This document shows positions 10,901 to 22,761 of a stretch of 64,000 nucleotides of DNA, piece after piece; position 1 is the stretch's first letter, and each line of letters begins with the position of its first letter. Both the position numbers and the translations under genes were made by a program. This DNA comes from Astropecten irregularis (taxonomy: Eukaryota > Echinodermata > Asteroidea > Paxillosida > Astropectinidae): contig OZ020264.1 in NCBI GenBank assembly GCA_963971285.1, positions 13,344,431 through 13,408,430 of the forward strand, given 5' to 3'. Under the pieces are notes generated by a model. That model saw nothing but the letters and a program-made list of their open reading frames with translations. It was not told where the DNA came from and did no database searches.

Positions 10901-11552
10901 CTTATGTTATTACTTATTTATTTTATGATATCACAATTTGTGACTTGTTGTTAGCATGCATACTCCATTATGCGCATTCCCCATCATCCTGCCATTAATT
11001 AATTGAATCTCATTATTCTATGTTGGAGACCTGCCCACAGGCAGAATTCCCACCACACCAAATAATATATGGAGTCATGAAAACCTCTGGGCCATTTGAT
11101 GGTAGGTTTGCATGTACAGGGCAAGTGTTCATTTGGCCTTTTGAATTACTAAAAAGGTTTATTCATAACAAACATTGAAACCATTGCAGGTTTTGGGAGC
11201 CAGATCTTGAAACGATGGTACTGTGCCAAATGTTTTTGAAACCTCAGTCAAAGATCCCTCTGTACAAATTGTCAACATGTTAATAGAAACTCTATTTTTT
11301 CCCACAGTTCTTTTGCCAACATTGATGGATCATGATTGCAACCTCTAATTTGTCTATTGTTTTTGCTGCAATTTGTTTGAGCATTTACGTAATATATTCT
11401 TGCATTTCCCCTGCAGGTGCCTGTTGGGAATCAATCCAGAAAAGGGCAGCAAGGCAAAATCTGATCCTGGACGAAAGGTTACCTGCACAAATACAAAGGT
11501 ACTGGCTCTTGTCAACGGAGTGAAGGATTTTGAGTCTGATTGGTCATTCTGA
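7934..11552 (+). CDS. SAMD3-like accessory protein of the transposon, five exons, 530 aa
   Basis: Exons 7934-8174, 8741-9702, 10074-10158, 10713-10881 and 11417-11552 join in phase with GT-AG borders to a 530-residue frame ending DFESDWSF-stop. The start ATG is in context aaaATGGCG. Residues about 10-75 resemble a SAM domain (VKEEDFQDLNLRPIHMRKLL). A Ser/Pro linker and IPWDKMP follow, then a conserved block about 130-190 (RRQMVRVIVDEIL, YPESFQD, GRGYDSL) that I recognise from the multicopy 'SAMD3-like' proteins of fish and invertebrates. The C-terminal part is helical, ending KVLALVNG. No catalytic motif is visible. It lies inside the transposon, 146 bp after the transposase on the same strand, so I infer an accessory role (for example end-binding or assembly), comparable to the second protein of plant CACTA elements. 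The gene model is well supported; the function is not. Confidence 0.8.
10176..10318. repeat. Foldback (MITE-like) insertion in intron 3 of the SAMD3-like gene
   Basis: CACTAATGCTTTGCGATCAT near 10,194 pairs imperfectly with ATGATCGCAAAGTGTTAGT near 10,290. The outer parts (GGGCCAATTT and AAATCGTGCCC) also pair. It is a short non-coding inverted repeat nested in the transposon. Confidence 0.6.
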
Positions 11553-11654
11553 GATTTAGAAGTGGTGCTCACCGAGTCTTGATGCATAGGGCATTTAACC
11601 ATATTGTTTGTATAATATAAGTATAATATAACTTGATAGGGGGATGTTTAACAA

Positions 11655-12235
11655 CAGTGTTTTATTTGCTTCTAACACCAAGTGGGTGTTTACTCAGTAT
11701 GAATATGATATTACTTGATGTATTTTATTTATTTTTTTTGGGGGGGGGTGTTAAACAAACAACAGTGTTTTATTTGCTTCAACACCAAGTGGGTGTTTAC
11801 TCAGTATGAATATTATATTACTTGATGTATTTGGGGGGGGGGGTGTTCAACAAACAACAGTGTTTTATTTGCTTCTAACACCAAGTGGGTGTTTACTCAG
11901 TATGAATATTATATTACTTGATGTATTTGGGGGGGGGGTTGTTAAACAAACAACAGTGTTTTATTTGCTTCTAACACCAAATGGGTGTTTACTCAATATG
12001 AATATTATATTACTTGATGTATTTGGGGGGGGGGGGGTTGTTAAACAAACAACAGTGCTTTATTTGCTTCTAACACCAAGTGATGGTTTACTCAGTATGA
12101 ATATTATATTACTTGATGTATTTTTGTTTTTTTGGGGGGTGTTAAACAAACAACAGTGTTTTATTTGCTTCAACACCAAGTGGGTGTTCACTCAGTATGA
12201 GTATGATATTACTTGATGTATTTTGTTGGAGGGGG
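11655..12235 (+). repeat. Right-side tandem array, about 6 units of 95-108 bp
   Basis: Units begin with CAGTGTTTTATTTGCTTC at 11,655, 11,763, 11,858, 11,954, 12,053 (CAGTGCTTT) and 12,154. Each carries AACACCAAGTGGGTGTTTAC (a short inverted repeat, AACACC/GGTGTT), then ATTACTTGATGTATTT, a poly-G run of varying length, and GTTAAACAAACAA. It lies downstream of the SAMD3-like stop codon and differs in sequence from the left array. Confidence 0.85.
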
Positions 12236-12860
12236 GTAACAAGCATTTTGCTGTTATTTGTTTTGAACACCAATTGGTGTGATTGTTGTGTGTTTCTTTA
12301 TTAAATGAAAGGTCTTTCACATTGAAAAGCAACGTGTCATGCAGTGAATCTTTTGTACACCTTTGACAACCTGAGATTCAGCTCAGTGAAACATTTAACA
12401 GCATGAAATGTAAAAAAGTGTAAAATTACGCTATTCGTATCAATTTTACATTCTTTACATTAACTGACAATTTATTAAACAAATAAAAGGTTTAAATGTT
12501 TTCAAAAGAAACAAGATTGTAAAAATACAGAAAAATATTTTTTTAAATACTGTCTTTTTTTCAATATAGATAAATCTGTATAAGCAAAAAAATGAAATTA
12601 ATAAAATGATCAAAAGTTCTGTATTTTGAAAAAATCGGTGCAGTTTGTGAACACAAAAAACAAACCATCAATTATTTCCATTAAAATATTTTGCGGTATT
12701 TTGCGAAAACAAGCTGATCTGTAGATAAGGATAACAACCATTTTATGTCTTTGAAGAAAACATCCGGTCTGTAAAAATACTTTACAAACGAACTGTTAAG
12801 TAAAATAATGAGGGGTTCTGGCAACTCAGTTGCCGGCACTTTTTCTGTAAATTTACAGAA
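12236..12860. other. Right subterminal region of the transposon
   Basis: AT-rich, with scattered TGTAAAAAT / TTTTTACA-type words (near 12,410, 12,520 and 12,771) that echo the left-end units in inverted orientation, and an AATAAA at 12,482 that could serve as the polyadenylation signal of the SAMD3-like gene. Confidence 0.5.
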
Positions 12861-12875
12861 AAATTTTTTACAGTG
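12861..12875 (-). repeat. Right terminal inverted repeat of the CACTA-type element
   Basis: AAATTTTTTACAGTG, the perfect reverse complement of the left 15 bases. Just inside it, CTGTAAATTTACAG is a self-complementary word. Confidence 0.85.
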
Positions 12876-13107
12876 CACACAACATAAGTCAGTCCCCCAA
12901 ATACATGCCACGACTAGCACCAGAGATGCCACCATGCAGTATTTCATGAAAAAAACTGAAACACCTTTACCCGGCCCAGAAAAGCCTGAAACTACCCTTA
13001 TCCCCTTTCAAAAAATGTGTTTCCTGGATGTTTCAGACAAAATCAAGTACCATATTAAATTTGTAAAATTTCTGAGCACAAAAACCCCTGAATTCAGGCT
13101 AAAACCT

Positions 13108-13350
13108 GGGGCCAATTTCATAGAGCTGCTTAAGCAGAAAATTTGCTTAAGCACGAAAAAACCTTGGTAGATAAAATCAGTATGCTGGCCAAAACTCCTT
13201 GTGAATGTTATGCTAAGCAAACAATGGCCGAATACAAGTCAAAAGCAGTAAACATCACATGAAAATTTGTTTGAAAATCCTGTTTGATCAAGGAAGACTT
13301 TTCATGCTTAAGCAAATTTTGTGCTTAAGCAGCTCTATGAAATTGGCCCC
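13108..13350. mobile_element. MITE, GGGGCCAATTTCATAGAGC family, copy 1
   Basis: Begins GGGGCCAATTTCATAGAGCT and ends with the exact inverse (AGCTCTATGAAATTGGCCCC). The inner CTTAAGCA words are also inverted. About 243 bp, non-coding. Related copies lie at 18,971-19,214 and 50,715-50,949. Confidence 0.8.
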
Positions 13351-14070
13351 TGAAAAGTGGCATCTCTGAGCACAAGGCATGCTAACGCCTAACAATGATT
13401 TGCCTTTTTCACTTGGCTGGTGATCTGTACATTACTTAGAGTCCATATAACGTTGGTGTTCACTCTTCAAAATACATGAACATGCATTCCTAACAACTAA
13501 TTCAAGTGCAACTTGAAAACATTTTCAAATCATGGCGTTAAACCTCGTCTTGGAAGTGTTGAGTGCATGAACATGAATCCCTGTAAATACACATCCGCAT
13601 TGCGGATTACACAATAATACGCATTTCACCCTAGCCCAGGCCCACAAAGCTCTGATTTTCAATCCTTATTCTAAGGTCAGGCATGTATGACAGATGATCG
13701 TTAACTCCATGCACAAAATAATACCACGTGTCATTAATTTGTTACTGTAAAGGGCAATTTTGGTGAAGAATCGACGTGACAAATATGACCTTCAGATAGC
13801 AAGAGAGAACTCATCACAGAGTGGAGCTCATCAAATATGAACTGATGAGAAACTATATACACTCTTCTCTCACGCATCATATTTCTGCACATATTGTGAA
13901 TGTACATGTACGATGATTGTTAACATGAACACAAATTGTGCAAGGCAATAAATGCTAAAAACATTGATTCGATGACGCAATAACAATTGCAAACATCCGC
14001 GAAAAGTTCAAAGGAAATGTATCTAAGGGCCTATATTTATATCTTTACGGAATAAATTGAAAATGTGAAA
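13351..14070. other. Intergenic or intronic DNA, nothing recognised
   Basis: No coding frame, RNA gene or repeat family was recognised. It lies inside the inferred first intron of PRDM2 if the exon at 18.3-18.45 kb is correct. Confidence 0.4.
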
Positions 14071-14074
14071 TCAA

Positions 14075-14562
14075 CTATCGACCAATCGACCAATTGATAA
14101 ATGTATCAATTTAATGATCGATCAATCGACCAAATAACCAATCGATAGATCGATAAATTTATTGGCCAATTGATTAATCGACCGATCCATTTATCAATTC
14201 ATCCATCACTAGACCAATCGACCAACCTATCAATCGATCAATCAACTAATGAACCAATCAATCGATCAACCGACTAATCAACAAATCAATCAATCATTCG
14301 ACTTATCAACCAATCAATCGATGCATCAAGCAATCAATCGATCAATCGACTAATCAACCAATCAATTGATCAATCGAGTAATCAGCCGATCAATCGATCA
14401 ACCAACTAATCAATCGATCGATCGACTAATCAATCAACCAATTAATCAGTCAACAAATCAATCAATCAATCGATCAGTCATCCAAATCGATCAATCAATC
14501 AATAAATCTATCAATCTATCAATAATCAGTCAGCCAATAAGTCAAATAATCAATCAATTAAG
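14075..14562. repeat. Degenerate CAATCGAT/CAATCAAT satellite
   Basis: Nearly 490 bp built from variants of a 4-8 bp word (ATCAATCGATCAATCAACTA and similar). The 78-codon open frame that crosses it only reflects the repeat. Confidence 0.85.
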
Positions 14563-17500
14563 TATTCCATTTATAAATACATGGTTTGTCCTAAATAATT
14601 GAAAACGGAAACGATTTTTTTCCAAATCACAAACATACCATTTCGAAGTAATCATGACGAGTTTCAGTGCAATTTCATACTTCCTGGTTCATATGTTTTG
14701 TTTTGTTTTCGATTGTTATTAAATATGGTTTGAGACATTAATCCAATCATCTAGTGTTTAAAATGAATCTAACACTTACCTTCCATCATATTGTCCGTGT
14801 TCAAGAACACGAAGCATACATGTAGCTGTTTCTGTTTTATTTGTGTACATGTGTGCAATGTATTAGTTTCTAATGCGTTTCATTTTTATTGCTACATTGA
14901 CTTATCAGCTGTTTGTGCATGAAGGTATGATGCAGAATCTCTCGTTGAGCGTTTCAATCTGAATTATTTCACACGAAGATTGATTAGTATCACCCTTTTC
15001 TGATCCAAAACTGACGACCATGCGTGGTTGTTTAGTAATCATACCTATTATGGACCACACCTTTCAAGGCAGCCATTTGAATAACATTAAATGCGTGTAG
15101 TTACATGAACATGTTCATGTATGGACGGAACATTATAAGTTCACGATAACTGATACTATGGCGATATCAGTTGAATTCTGTAATACAATGTTTACACATT
15201 AACCCATGCGTGAAGTATGCTTCGCCACAATGTTATTCAAATGACATTATAATTATGTTCGTCTGTATTATATGCCTGCATATTGTACATGTTACCATAT
15301 TGCTCTATGATATGTTACATGTAATCACCATACGGATGCTGATCTTACGTGTCCACATAACAAGATCAATCTGTCTGTCTGGCTATGCAGTGATACACGT
15401 AGGCGTTTACGTGCATGTGTGTATACAGTGCGACAGTTCTACCATTCTAGTCTGGTTTCGTTGACCGGGAGAGGGTCAAGGATCATTGTGTAAAGTTGTG
15501 CGGAATGTAAGCAATCGTGCGGTGTGAATACGGTGTGCTCGCTGCGTATTCAAGGCAAACGAGCAAAACTGGATAGGTCTATCCTTCTTGCATTTCATTG
15601 TGGTTTCTTTTGACTCCAATTTCACTTACTAGGAGCATGGATGAGACATTTCCTAACCATTACTCATGTCCGCTGAAGTTAAATTTCAATATTTAGGTTG
15701 TGTTCCGGTTGATGCCAGTCGTGTATACGTAGGCTAGGCCAATGTGTTTATTGAACCATGAATATTACTGACTTTTAACAATACGATGTTTTTATGCAGC
15801 AACGAGTGCTCTACGTTGTCAGCCATGTAGCAATGGCATACAAACCGAATTCTGTTTATTGATTGGGTTTTTTCGGTGAGCCGTAAGAAGATTTAATATT
15901 ACGCCAGCCTATCAAAACCCATTTAAATCCAACTTTTCTACTATAAAACTACTGCAAACTGCTCATCAGCCAAAAATAACCTGAAAATGCTTGGAGCTAC
16001 CAGAATCTTTCTCAAAGGAACTAAGTTACAAATAAAATATTCGGCTAGAACTCACAACAAGAACAAACAACGTAGTGTTTTCAGTTTGCATTAAGAGTGT
16101 TTTGGAATTTTGGACAAAGTGTATAATTGTGTGTCTAGCCCTGATGAAAAAGTCAGGTATATCCCTTGAGCATAAAAAATATTAAGGAAGGAATTAACGA
16201 TTACCACAGGCAAATTGTATTTCCTTATCCCAGCATAATGAGACCGAATGCCCTCATATGATATCTAGAGTTTTGTCAACATTGCATGTTTATCCCCATA
16301 CAGGAAGTTGCAACAAATTGCCGCAGGCCTTAAATAATAACGATCTGGCAAATTGCAGTTACGAATTATTTTTATAACAGATGCATAAATATGACCAGAC
16401 CAGGAAGAAAATAATTACCCATGCAGCGTGACATGGTATAGCAATGATGACCTCAATTTACACTGAGGCCTGGATTGAAAATTTAAACCCATTGAATTCA
16501 AATTTAGATTTAAATATTTCAATTCAACTAAACCGTAAAATAGTAACTTACTCTTGAAAAAAGTCATAAAAACAGAAATAATAAACATGAGCATTAAATT
16601 TTTTTGTAACAAAAAATAAGCTGTGATGAATTAAGTTTCATTTCATCTACACCATGGTATACTATGGAAGCGCTATAATAATAGGGAAGTTTCAATATTA
16701 GAAAATGAAGTCCATTATGTGAGTCAGAGTCATTATAAGAGGCATGCATGAACAATGCACAAGCAGTATGGAAGACGAATATCATCCCATTAGAGCCTAT
16801 AATTACAAACTGCATGGAGTTTTGTGCTCAACCTCACCCCAGTGCCTTGTAAAGTTTGCGCAATAGTTTAAGCATGGATGGTTTCCATTTGCTATTCTGA
16901 TTACGTAATGCCAATACGAGACTAGGCAGTCAACCTACAAAATCAATTCACAGTTTCACCATCGAGGTAATAATTATGTTCCTCTCATTTCATTCAACAC
17001 AAGTATCACTGATGTTAGCAGTGAAACTACAAGTAGGCCCCTATGAAACTTGATTCTTGTTTTCAACAGAAACATTCAATCATGATTCAATTAACACTCT
17101 ACAGCAGCCATGCAATTGAATATCAACCCAACAGGCAACAGCTGCTATTAAATAGTAACTTAGATAATATCAACAAAAACAATTTTACCCTCACAATAAA
17201 AACAGGAAAACTAAACAGCTGCTCAATATTGCACACACAAACAATACGATAACAATTACATGCAATTGTATAGACAAAATTAGCCGAGTTCTATAAACAA
17301 CATTCTAAAAGCTCGCTTTTATTCCTTAAATTCTCCTTATTTTTTAATTCATTTCGAATAAATAAAATTGGTAAAAACGAAATGAATTCCCGGTAAGAAT
17401 GTTGAGATTGATTTGGTTCGTCTCTGCCACGCCACATTCAGTGGAGGGCATCTGTAATTATATCTTTTAACAAACACGAATTAACAAAAACACACATGAT

Positions 17501-18305
17501 AATGGATATTTCTAAATTCTACATGTCACTACGTCAGTGTTTTGACAACACATTGTCCGTCCACTACATATGGTAGAGAACGATACACACGGAGTCATGA
17601 ATTAAACCAACATGCTCCCAAACGTTCGAAATTACAAACAGTACATGTACATGTACAGCCACTGTAGGCCTACACAGCGCATCATCATCAAACAGCAGTA
17701 CTACAACAATCCTCATGTGACCCACGTATGAAATACCAACGACATTACAAGCTTTAATTTCTAACAAGCACACGCACAATGTCCTTCAAAAAAAATGCCC
17801 TCCATAACTAGAGTGCGATGCGATGGCTTACACTAGAGTGCAGTCAACTGTTATCGTTATTATGCCATAATCCTGTACACGTATACGAACAGTATACACA
17901 TTATCAACAAGGTCACATTCTCAATTTGCTTCTAACTTCCTGCAGTTTTCTTCACGGATATAATGCTTAAATAAAACCATTCAAATCCATATTAAAATCC
18001 ACGTATCCTATAAGCAAGCTTGCATTTTCGTCAAGATGACATAGTATGACATGTAAACGATGTTATATTCATTTACGAATGAAATGGTTGTGAAATATTT
18101 TAGCGTAGAAATATCCATTCACTCTTTGGCAACCAGCAACTTTGCAACGTCAACTTTTGGTACGTAAAGAATACGCCATTGTCACGGCACTTCCACACAA
18201 GAGAGACAAGAAGGAAATTGCACATCGTCAGTCTTTCCAACGTAAAATATTTTCACATTCCCAAAAGTACGACACATGAACAGTAAAACTAGAAAGGGTG
18301 TATGT
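14563..18305. other. Non-coding DNA, about 3.7 kb
   Basis: AT-rich, with no convincing exon, RNA gene or repeat. Open frames are under 100 codons and have no recognisable motif. Confidence 0.4.
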
Positions 18306-18309
18306 TTAC

Positions 18310-18450
18310 CTTGACGGCTGTGGACGAAATGCAGCAATTACGCTGACTGGGAAGCTGCAACGAGGAAAAATTCGCTACGGAATTGGCAGTCAAAGCAGAA
18401 TGTGGTTTCCAAAATGGCGATAGACTTTCGGTGCGCGCGCAGCTTTTCAT
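18310..18450 (-). promoter_or_regulatory. Candidate minus-strand first exon and promoter, possibly of PRDM2
   Basis: On the minus strand an open frame of 47 codons starts at 18,450 and ends exactly at a good donor (GTCAAG|GTAAAC, boundary 18,310). The neighbourhood is locally rich in CpG (GCGCGCGCAC at 18,432-18,441) and holds a YY1-like AAAATGGCG at 18,411-18,419. In this AT-rich region that combination suggests a transcription start. The next known minus-strand exon is PRDM2 at 1,235. The phase (0) does not show a direct coding join to it, so this exon may be wholly untranslated or spliced through an unseen exon. Confidence 0.4.
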
Positions 18451-18970
18451 GTTTTTTGGTCAATGGAGTATTGCGTTGTGTGATACGCACGATTCGTTTA
18501 GTGTTGAAGTCATGGGGAATTTGGAAGTGTAGCCGCTGGCTGTGTTTGCGGTTCGCATTAATCTTGATCAGTGAAGTGCGCTGGACTAAAACTAAGCATC
18601 GGCATTTGTAACTCCTTGCGCTGCAGCTTCATTACATACATGCAAGAGTTTAGTTGTCAAAAAGTAAATATAACTTAAAGTGCATCGGTAAATTAAGAAG
18701 AAACAAAATTAGACCGAAATAGGTGTTATTTCCAAGCTTATACAATTAATTATTTGAAAATGGATGCACGTTCTGAAAAAAGAAGTGCATTGAAATGCTC
18801 CAAATTGAAGTTTCTTAATATTTGAATTAGGCCTATATTGACAATATTTGTAAGTTTGTCAATGTTTGAAAATTAAAGCCATAAATATATTAAAGATGCG
18901 AATACATACGGAATATTATAAATTCTGTCATGAGATTACCGGAGGATTTAACCATTCCTAACATGTGCTT

Positions 18971-19214
18971 GGGGCCACTTGAATTTCATAGAGCTGCTTA
19001 GCACAAAAAATCGCTAAGCATGACATTTCTGTCTAAGCAAAAACAGGATTGACAACCACATTTCTGTGTACGTGTTGTTTATCACTTGCAATTGTTCTTT
19101 GACTGTTGTTCGCTGACCATCAAATGGAATTTTCAATGGTGGTTTGTTTAAGTTGGGCAAGCTATTTTGTGCTGAGCAATTTTTTGTGCTAAGCAGCTCT
19201 ATGGAATTGGCCCC
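18971..19214. mobile_element. MITE, GGGGCCAATTTCATAGAGC family, copy 2
   Basis: GGGGCCACTTGAATTTCATAG at the left end and CTATGGAATTGGCCCC at the right, with inner GCTTAGCA / TGCTAAGC words. Same architecture as 13,108-13,350 but diverged. Confidence 0.75.
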
Positions 19215-21690
19215 TAGCTGTTTATTGTCCCAAACGCACGAAGCGAATATTATGTATGTGAATATTACTATTACAACTATGGAATTCAGACAATGTGTAG
19301 TTCAATATTTTATGACGTAATAATATCTATTAATAGAAAAGCTTTGACATTATACCTATATGCCTATAGTGAATATAATAATGTGCATATTACATATCAG
19401 ACCATATTAATAACCACACCGATATTTATGTGTCTCAACATAATCATCTGTTCAACTTCACTATACCTACGTTTAATGTTTCTATAATAAAAAATTGCAA
19501 AACCATAATTTTGCAGTACAAATTGAACTGCAATTTGGATGGAGATGAAAAACATACGTTCATGCTTGTTGCTTTGTCTGTACATGTTAAATCCAGTTGA
19601 TATTATTAACATAATGATGATTTCATTAATGGGCGATTGTGTCAAAATCACAATAAAATATTGCATTTGATACACTACACACAACGGCAACATAGCCTAT
19701 AGCTAATTAGCTCAAATTTATACTGTCACAGGACTCAGGTTAACATTATCATAAACTTTAGATTGTTGCTGTTGGCGAATCAATAATGCAATCGTTTTCC
19801 ATGGTACGTAGTGTGGCATGCAATCTGAATACATTTAAATAAATCAGTGTTTGTTCTCGTCTAATTACCGTGACTATCAACATTTGCTGTTTTGTTGCAT
19901 GGATTGTTAATGAGTATTCTGCTGAATGTAGCATTCTTACATGTCCAAGGACGAACAAATAAATTGCAATAATTGGATTGGTCCATATTTTGTTCTCAAA
20001 CAGATGTTTAGAATGCATCGTGATTAATGGTGCGATATCTAAAACTGGCGAATGTATAACTGTTCACAGTTTGTTCGATTTGGTTGATTTGTTCAGACTG
20101 GCGAGAATTTTACGACAGAATTGTTTTTGTAATGGAAAATCGATGAAATTAATTTAGTAAGTAAATGCAGGTTGCAGGTTGAATTGCTTCAGTATATCCG
20201 TTGATAGTTATTGTATTGTTGCTTCAATCAAATCTTTCTTATCTTGAGATAATAATTGTATGTATCCCGTAAAGCAAGTGCTGAATGATATTGTTGTTAA
20301 TTTTTCAACCAATGGCAAACCATACTGATTATGTTTATTTATAAAGCTTTCTTTACATAATTGAACTTTGACCTCGGTATTGTTTCGTTGTGTCACCGCT
20401 TTATGGAGGGAGAATACGATTATTTAGATTCCGTTTTTATCACTGATGAAGGATATCACAAACATGCTAATTCCCTATGCCAGAATGAATTGTGTTAAAT
20501 CCGATGATATTATGAACAATATAGCAGAGTATAGTATACACTGTCAAATTTTCTTTGCAAATGAAATAATATTGAACCTTTAATTGAACCACTGCTTCGA
20601 TTAAACGTTCCTCCATTTCTGTATCAGTGCTCCAGTGACCTTAATTAGAGGTCAAAGCTCATGATGACCTCGATAATTGATTTATGTTAATTTTCAGTTT
20701 GTCTCGTCAAAAACAAATAACTATGCATGATTTTAAGTTGAACACTGGTGAGCGTTATCAACTAATTAATAAGTATAATGAATAAGTGTTAATTGAAAAC
20801 AATATATTTATTTTGAATTTAGCTTTTACGAACATTACGGAACTTAATTAGATTTGGCATCATGTATATGCATTACTTTAGAAAATTTCAGGAAAATATA
20901 TTATTTGTGAATGAAACAAAAATGAATTCATTATTATCCTGATTTTGAAATGGCAATTTAAACCAAAACCAATGGTAGAAAATTAAATGTTAAAGCTAAA
21001 AGTGTTATCATGTGAAAGATTATATGAGCATAACAATAAGTGCATAGACAAATTATTCCCCGTGCATTTTACATTTTTGCGTCCTCATATTGCCACAAAA
21101 TATCAAATTGATTGGAATAATTGGACTTGACATTTCAGATTGAGTCTCGAGTTGCAGACTTCCATTAGCATTCATCTATTCAATGGCAACATTATATTCA
21201 CTTATCCCTCTTAAATCTCCCGAGTTTCATATATCAGAAGGTGACTATAAATAGCATCTTAGGTTCCATATTGATTCTAAGGTCTTTCGTAGTTCATCTT
21301 CATAGTAACAATATCTCCAATTCAGATCTTTGTTAATTCCTTTCTTTCATGTATTTTTGTGGTACGGAGTCATAAGAATGAAACAGGTCTGTCAAATGGA
21401 CGTGGACAATGCAAGAACAGCTTATTGTATTGACGTCAACGGGGTCAAAAAGCATCTAGATAAAAGTACATTGACATCAGAGTTAGCAATGAGAATATTC
21501 AGAATTGTTTTATTTTTATCAAAGAATTTTATTATCAGTTTGCTTTTTATAGCATGTGATATTAATCAAATATAAAGTAACAAATTGCGAATTATAATGA
21601 CAAATTCATAGCATACGGACAATAAAAGTTTTTTTATGATTTCCATGTAGGATTACTAATTTAAATCAATATGAGAACACATACAAATTG
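19215..21690. other. Non-coding AT-rich DNA, about 2.5 kb
   Basis: Nothing recognised on either strand; open frames are short and AT-driven. Confidence 0.4.
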
Positions 21691-21692
21691 CA

Positions 21693-22193
21693 TAGGTAGT
21701 GTCATACTTGGGTTTTTGTCAAAGAAATACAGATTCATAGGCAAAAATACAGGGAGATACAGTAACAGTCATCCGTGAAAATTTCAGTCCCATACGTTGC
21801 CCAGTTTTTGAGAAAACAGTGAAAAACGGCCATGGTATTTCTTTAGTCTTTTCTCTTTTATTTTTGATCTTTAAAAGATAAAAAATAATTTTGGTCACTT
21901 GTGTGTTTCTACCATCTTTACACCCTAGTGGCCTAAGTTATAGGTGAATCTGTGAAGATTTCTGTTTTGGTATGCTACCTTTAAAGGTGCTATAATACTT
22001 TTGAAGCATACCGAAAATGAAATCTTCACAGATTTACCTATAACTTACAGGGTATGAAGATAGTTATGGTAGAAACGTACCGTTCAAGATTTTCTCCCTG
22101 AATTGCTGTATTTATCAAGAAAAGAATAAAACTGACCAAAAAAAATTTGGATCTTTAAACCCAAAGTATGATAAGTTACCTTTAAGAGACAAT
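21693..22193. mobile_element. Composite foldback element, GGTAGTATCATACTTTGG family
   Basis: The left half starts GGTAGTGTCATACTTGGG and runs to about 21,985. From there sequence related to its right end (TCTTCACAGATTTACCTATA, GTAGAAACGTACCGTT) appears in inverted orientation, ending AAGTATGATAAGTTACCTTT. It is non-coding and related to 22,762-23,110 and 29,994-30,340. Confidence 0.7.
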
Positions 22194-22761
22194 TTTGCTC
22201 ATGTTTATACATTTCACGATGAGATCAGTATAATTCGTTTTTTGGTATACGTGTACCATGTTATTCTTATCATCTTTCGAAATTAGAAAATAGTTTGACA
22301 ATGCTTTTTTTCAAATCATGGTTGATTAAAATATACGATCGTTGAATTGGTAACACTGTTGACGAGTCATATAGCCTCGAGCACGCACACAGTCTCGTTT
22401 GGAAGCATCATACAATTTACATGAAGCAATTCTGTGTGGATATTTGATGACTGTGCTGTTTTACATTCAAGGTAACATGTATGATATAGAGATAGTTGTA
22501 TTAAAATTGCTCTGATATGATATGCAGCGTGGTAAACAAAGACTTCAATTGGCGCTTTTATTGTAGCATTATGACCTAAAGATTGATTGATTTCATAAGC
22601 ATCTGCTTAAAGTTAAAAATCACGTTGCAACATAAGAGTTGAATTGAGTGATTACAAGAAATGGTGAAAAAACACATCACAAATTAACATAACAATTAGT
22701 TAACAGCAGAGGCACAGTATTAATTAAAAAGTACAAAAATACATACAGTTGCATATACAAT

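Larger units (their letters stand above)
3143..12875 (+). mobile_element. EnSpm/CACTA-type DNA transposon, apparently complete and autonomous, about 9.7 kb
   Basis: The two ends are inverted repeats. The left begins CACTGTAAAAAATTT at 3,143; the right reads the same 15 bases in reverse complement ending at 12,875. Similarity then continues with a small gap (CTGT...ACAGA in both). CACTG termini, tandem repeats near the ends and a large transposase plus a second spliced gene are hallmarks of the EnSpm/CACTA superfamily. The dinucleotide CA flanks both ends (3,141-3,142 and 12,876-12,877), consistent with the 2-3 bp target duplication of this superfamily, although CA alone is weak evidence. Both genes are intact on the plus strand with no stop codon or frameshift, which suggests recent activity. 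The element lies antisense to PRDM2, probably in its first intron. Superfamily assignment is inference from termini and protein motifs. Confidence 0.82.

Noticed and set aside
11806-12216. 136-codon open frame with repeated MNIILLDVFGGGG
   Set aside because: It is a direct reading of the tandem DNA array; the unit lengths vary and break the frame elsewhere.
3141-12880. 5-bp target duplication CACAC around the large transposon
   Set aside because: CACAC occurs at both borders, but counting it as duplication would remove the CAC of CACTG from one end only; a 2-bp CA duplication is more consistent.
14366-14602. 78-codon Asn/Ser/Gln-rich frame
   Set aside because: Translation of the CAATCGAT satellite.
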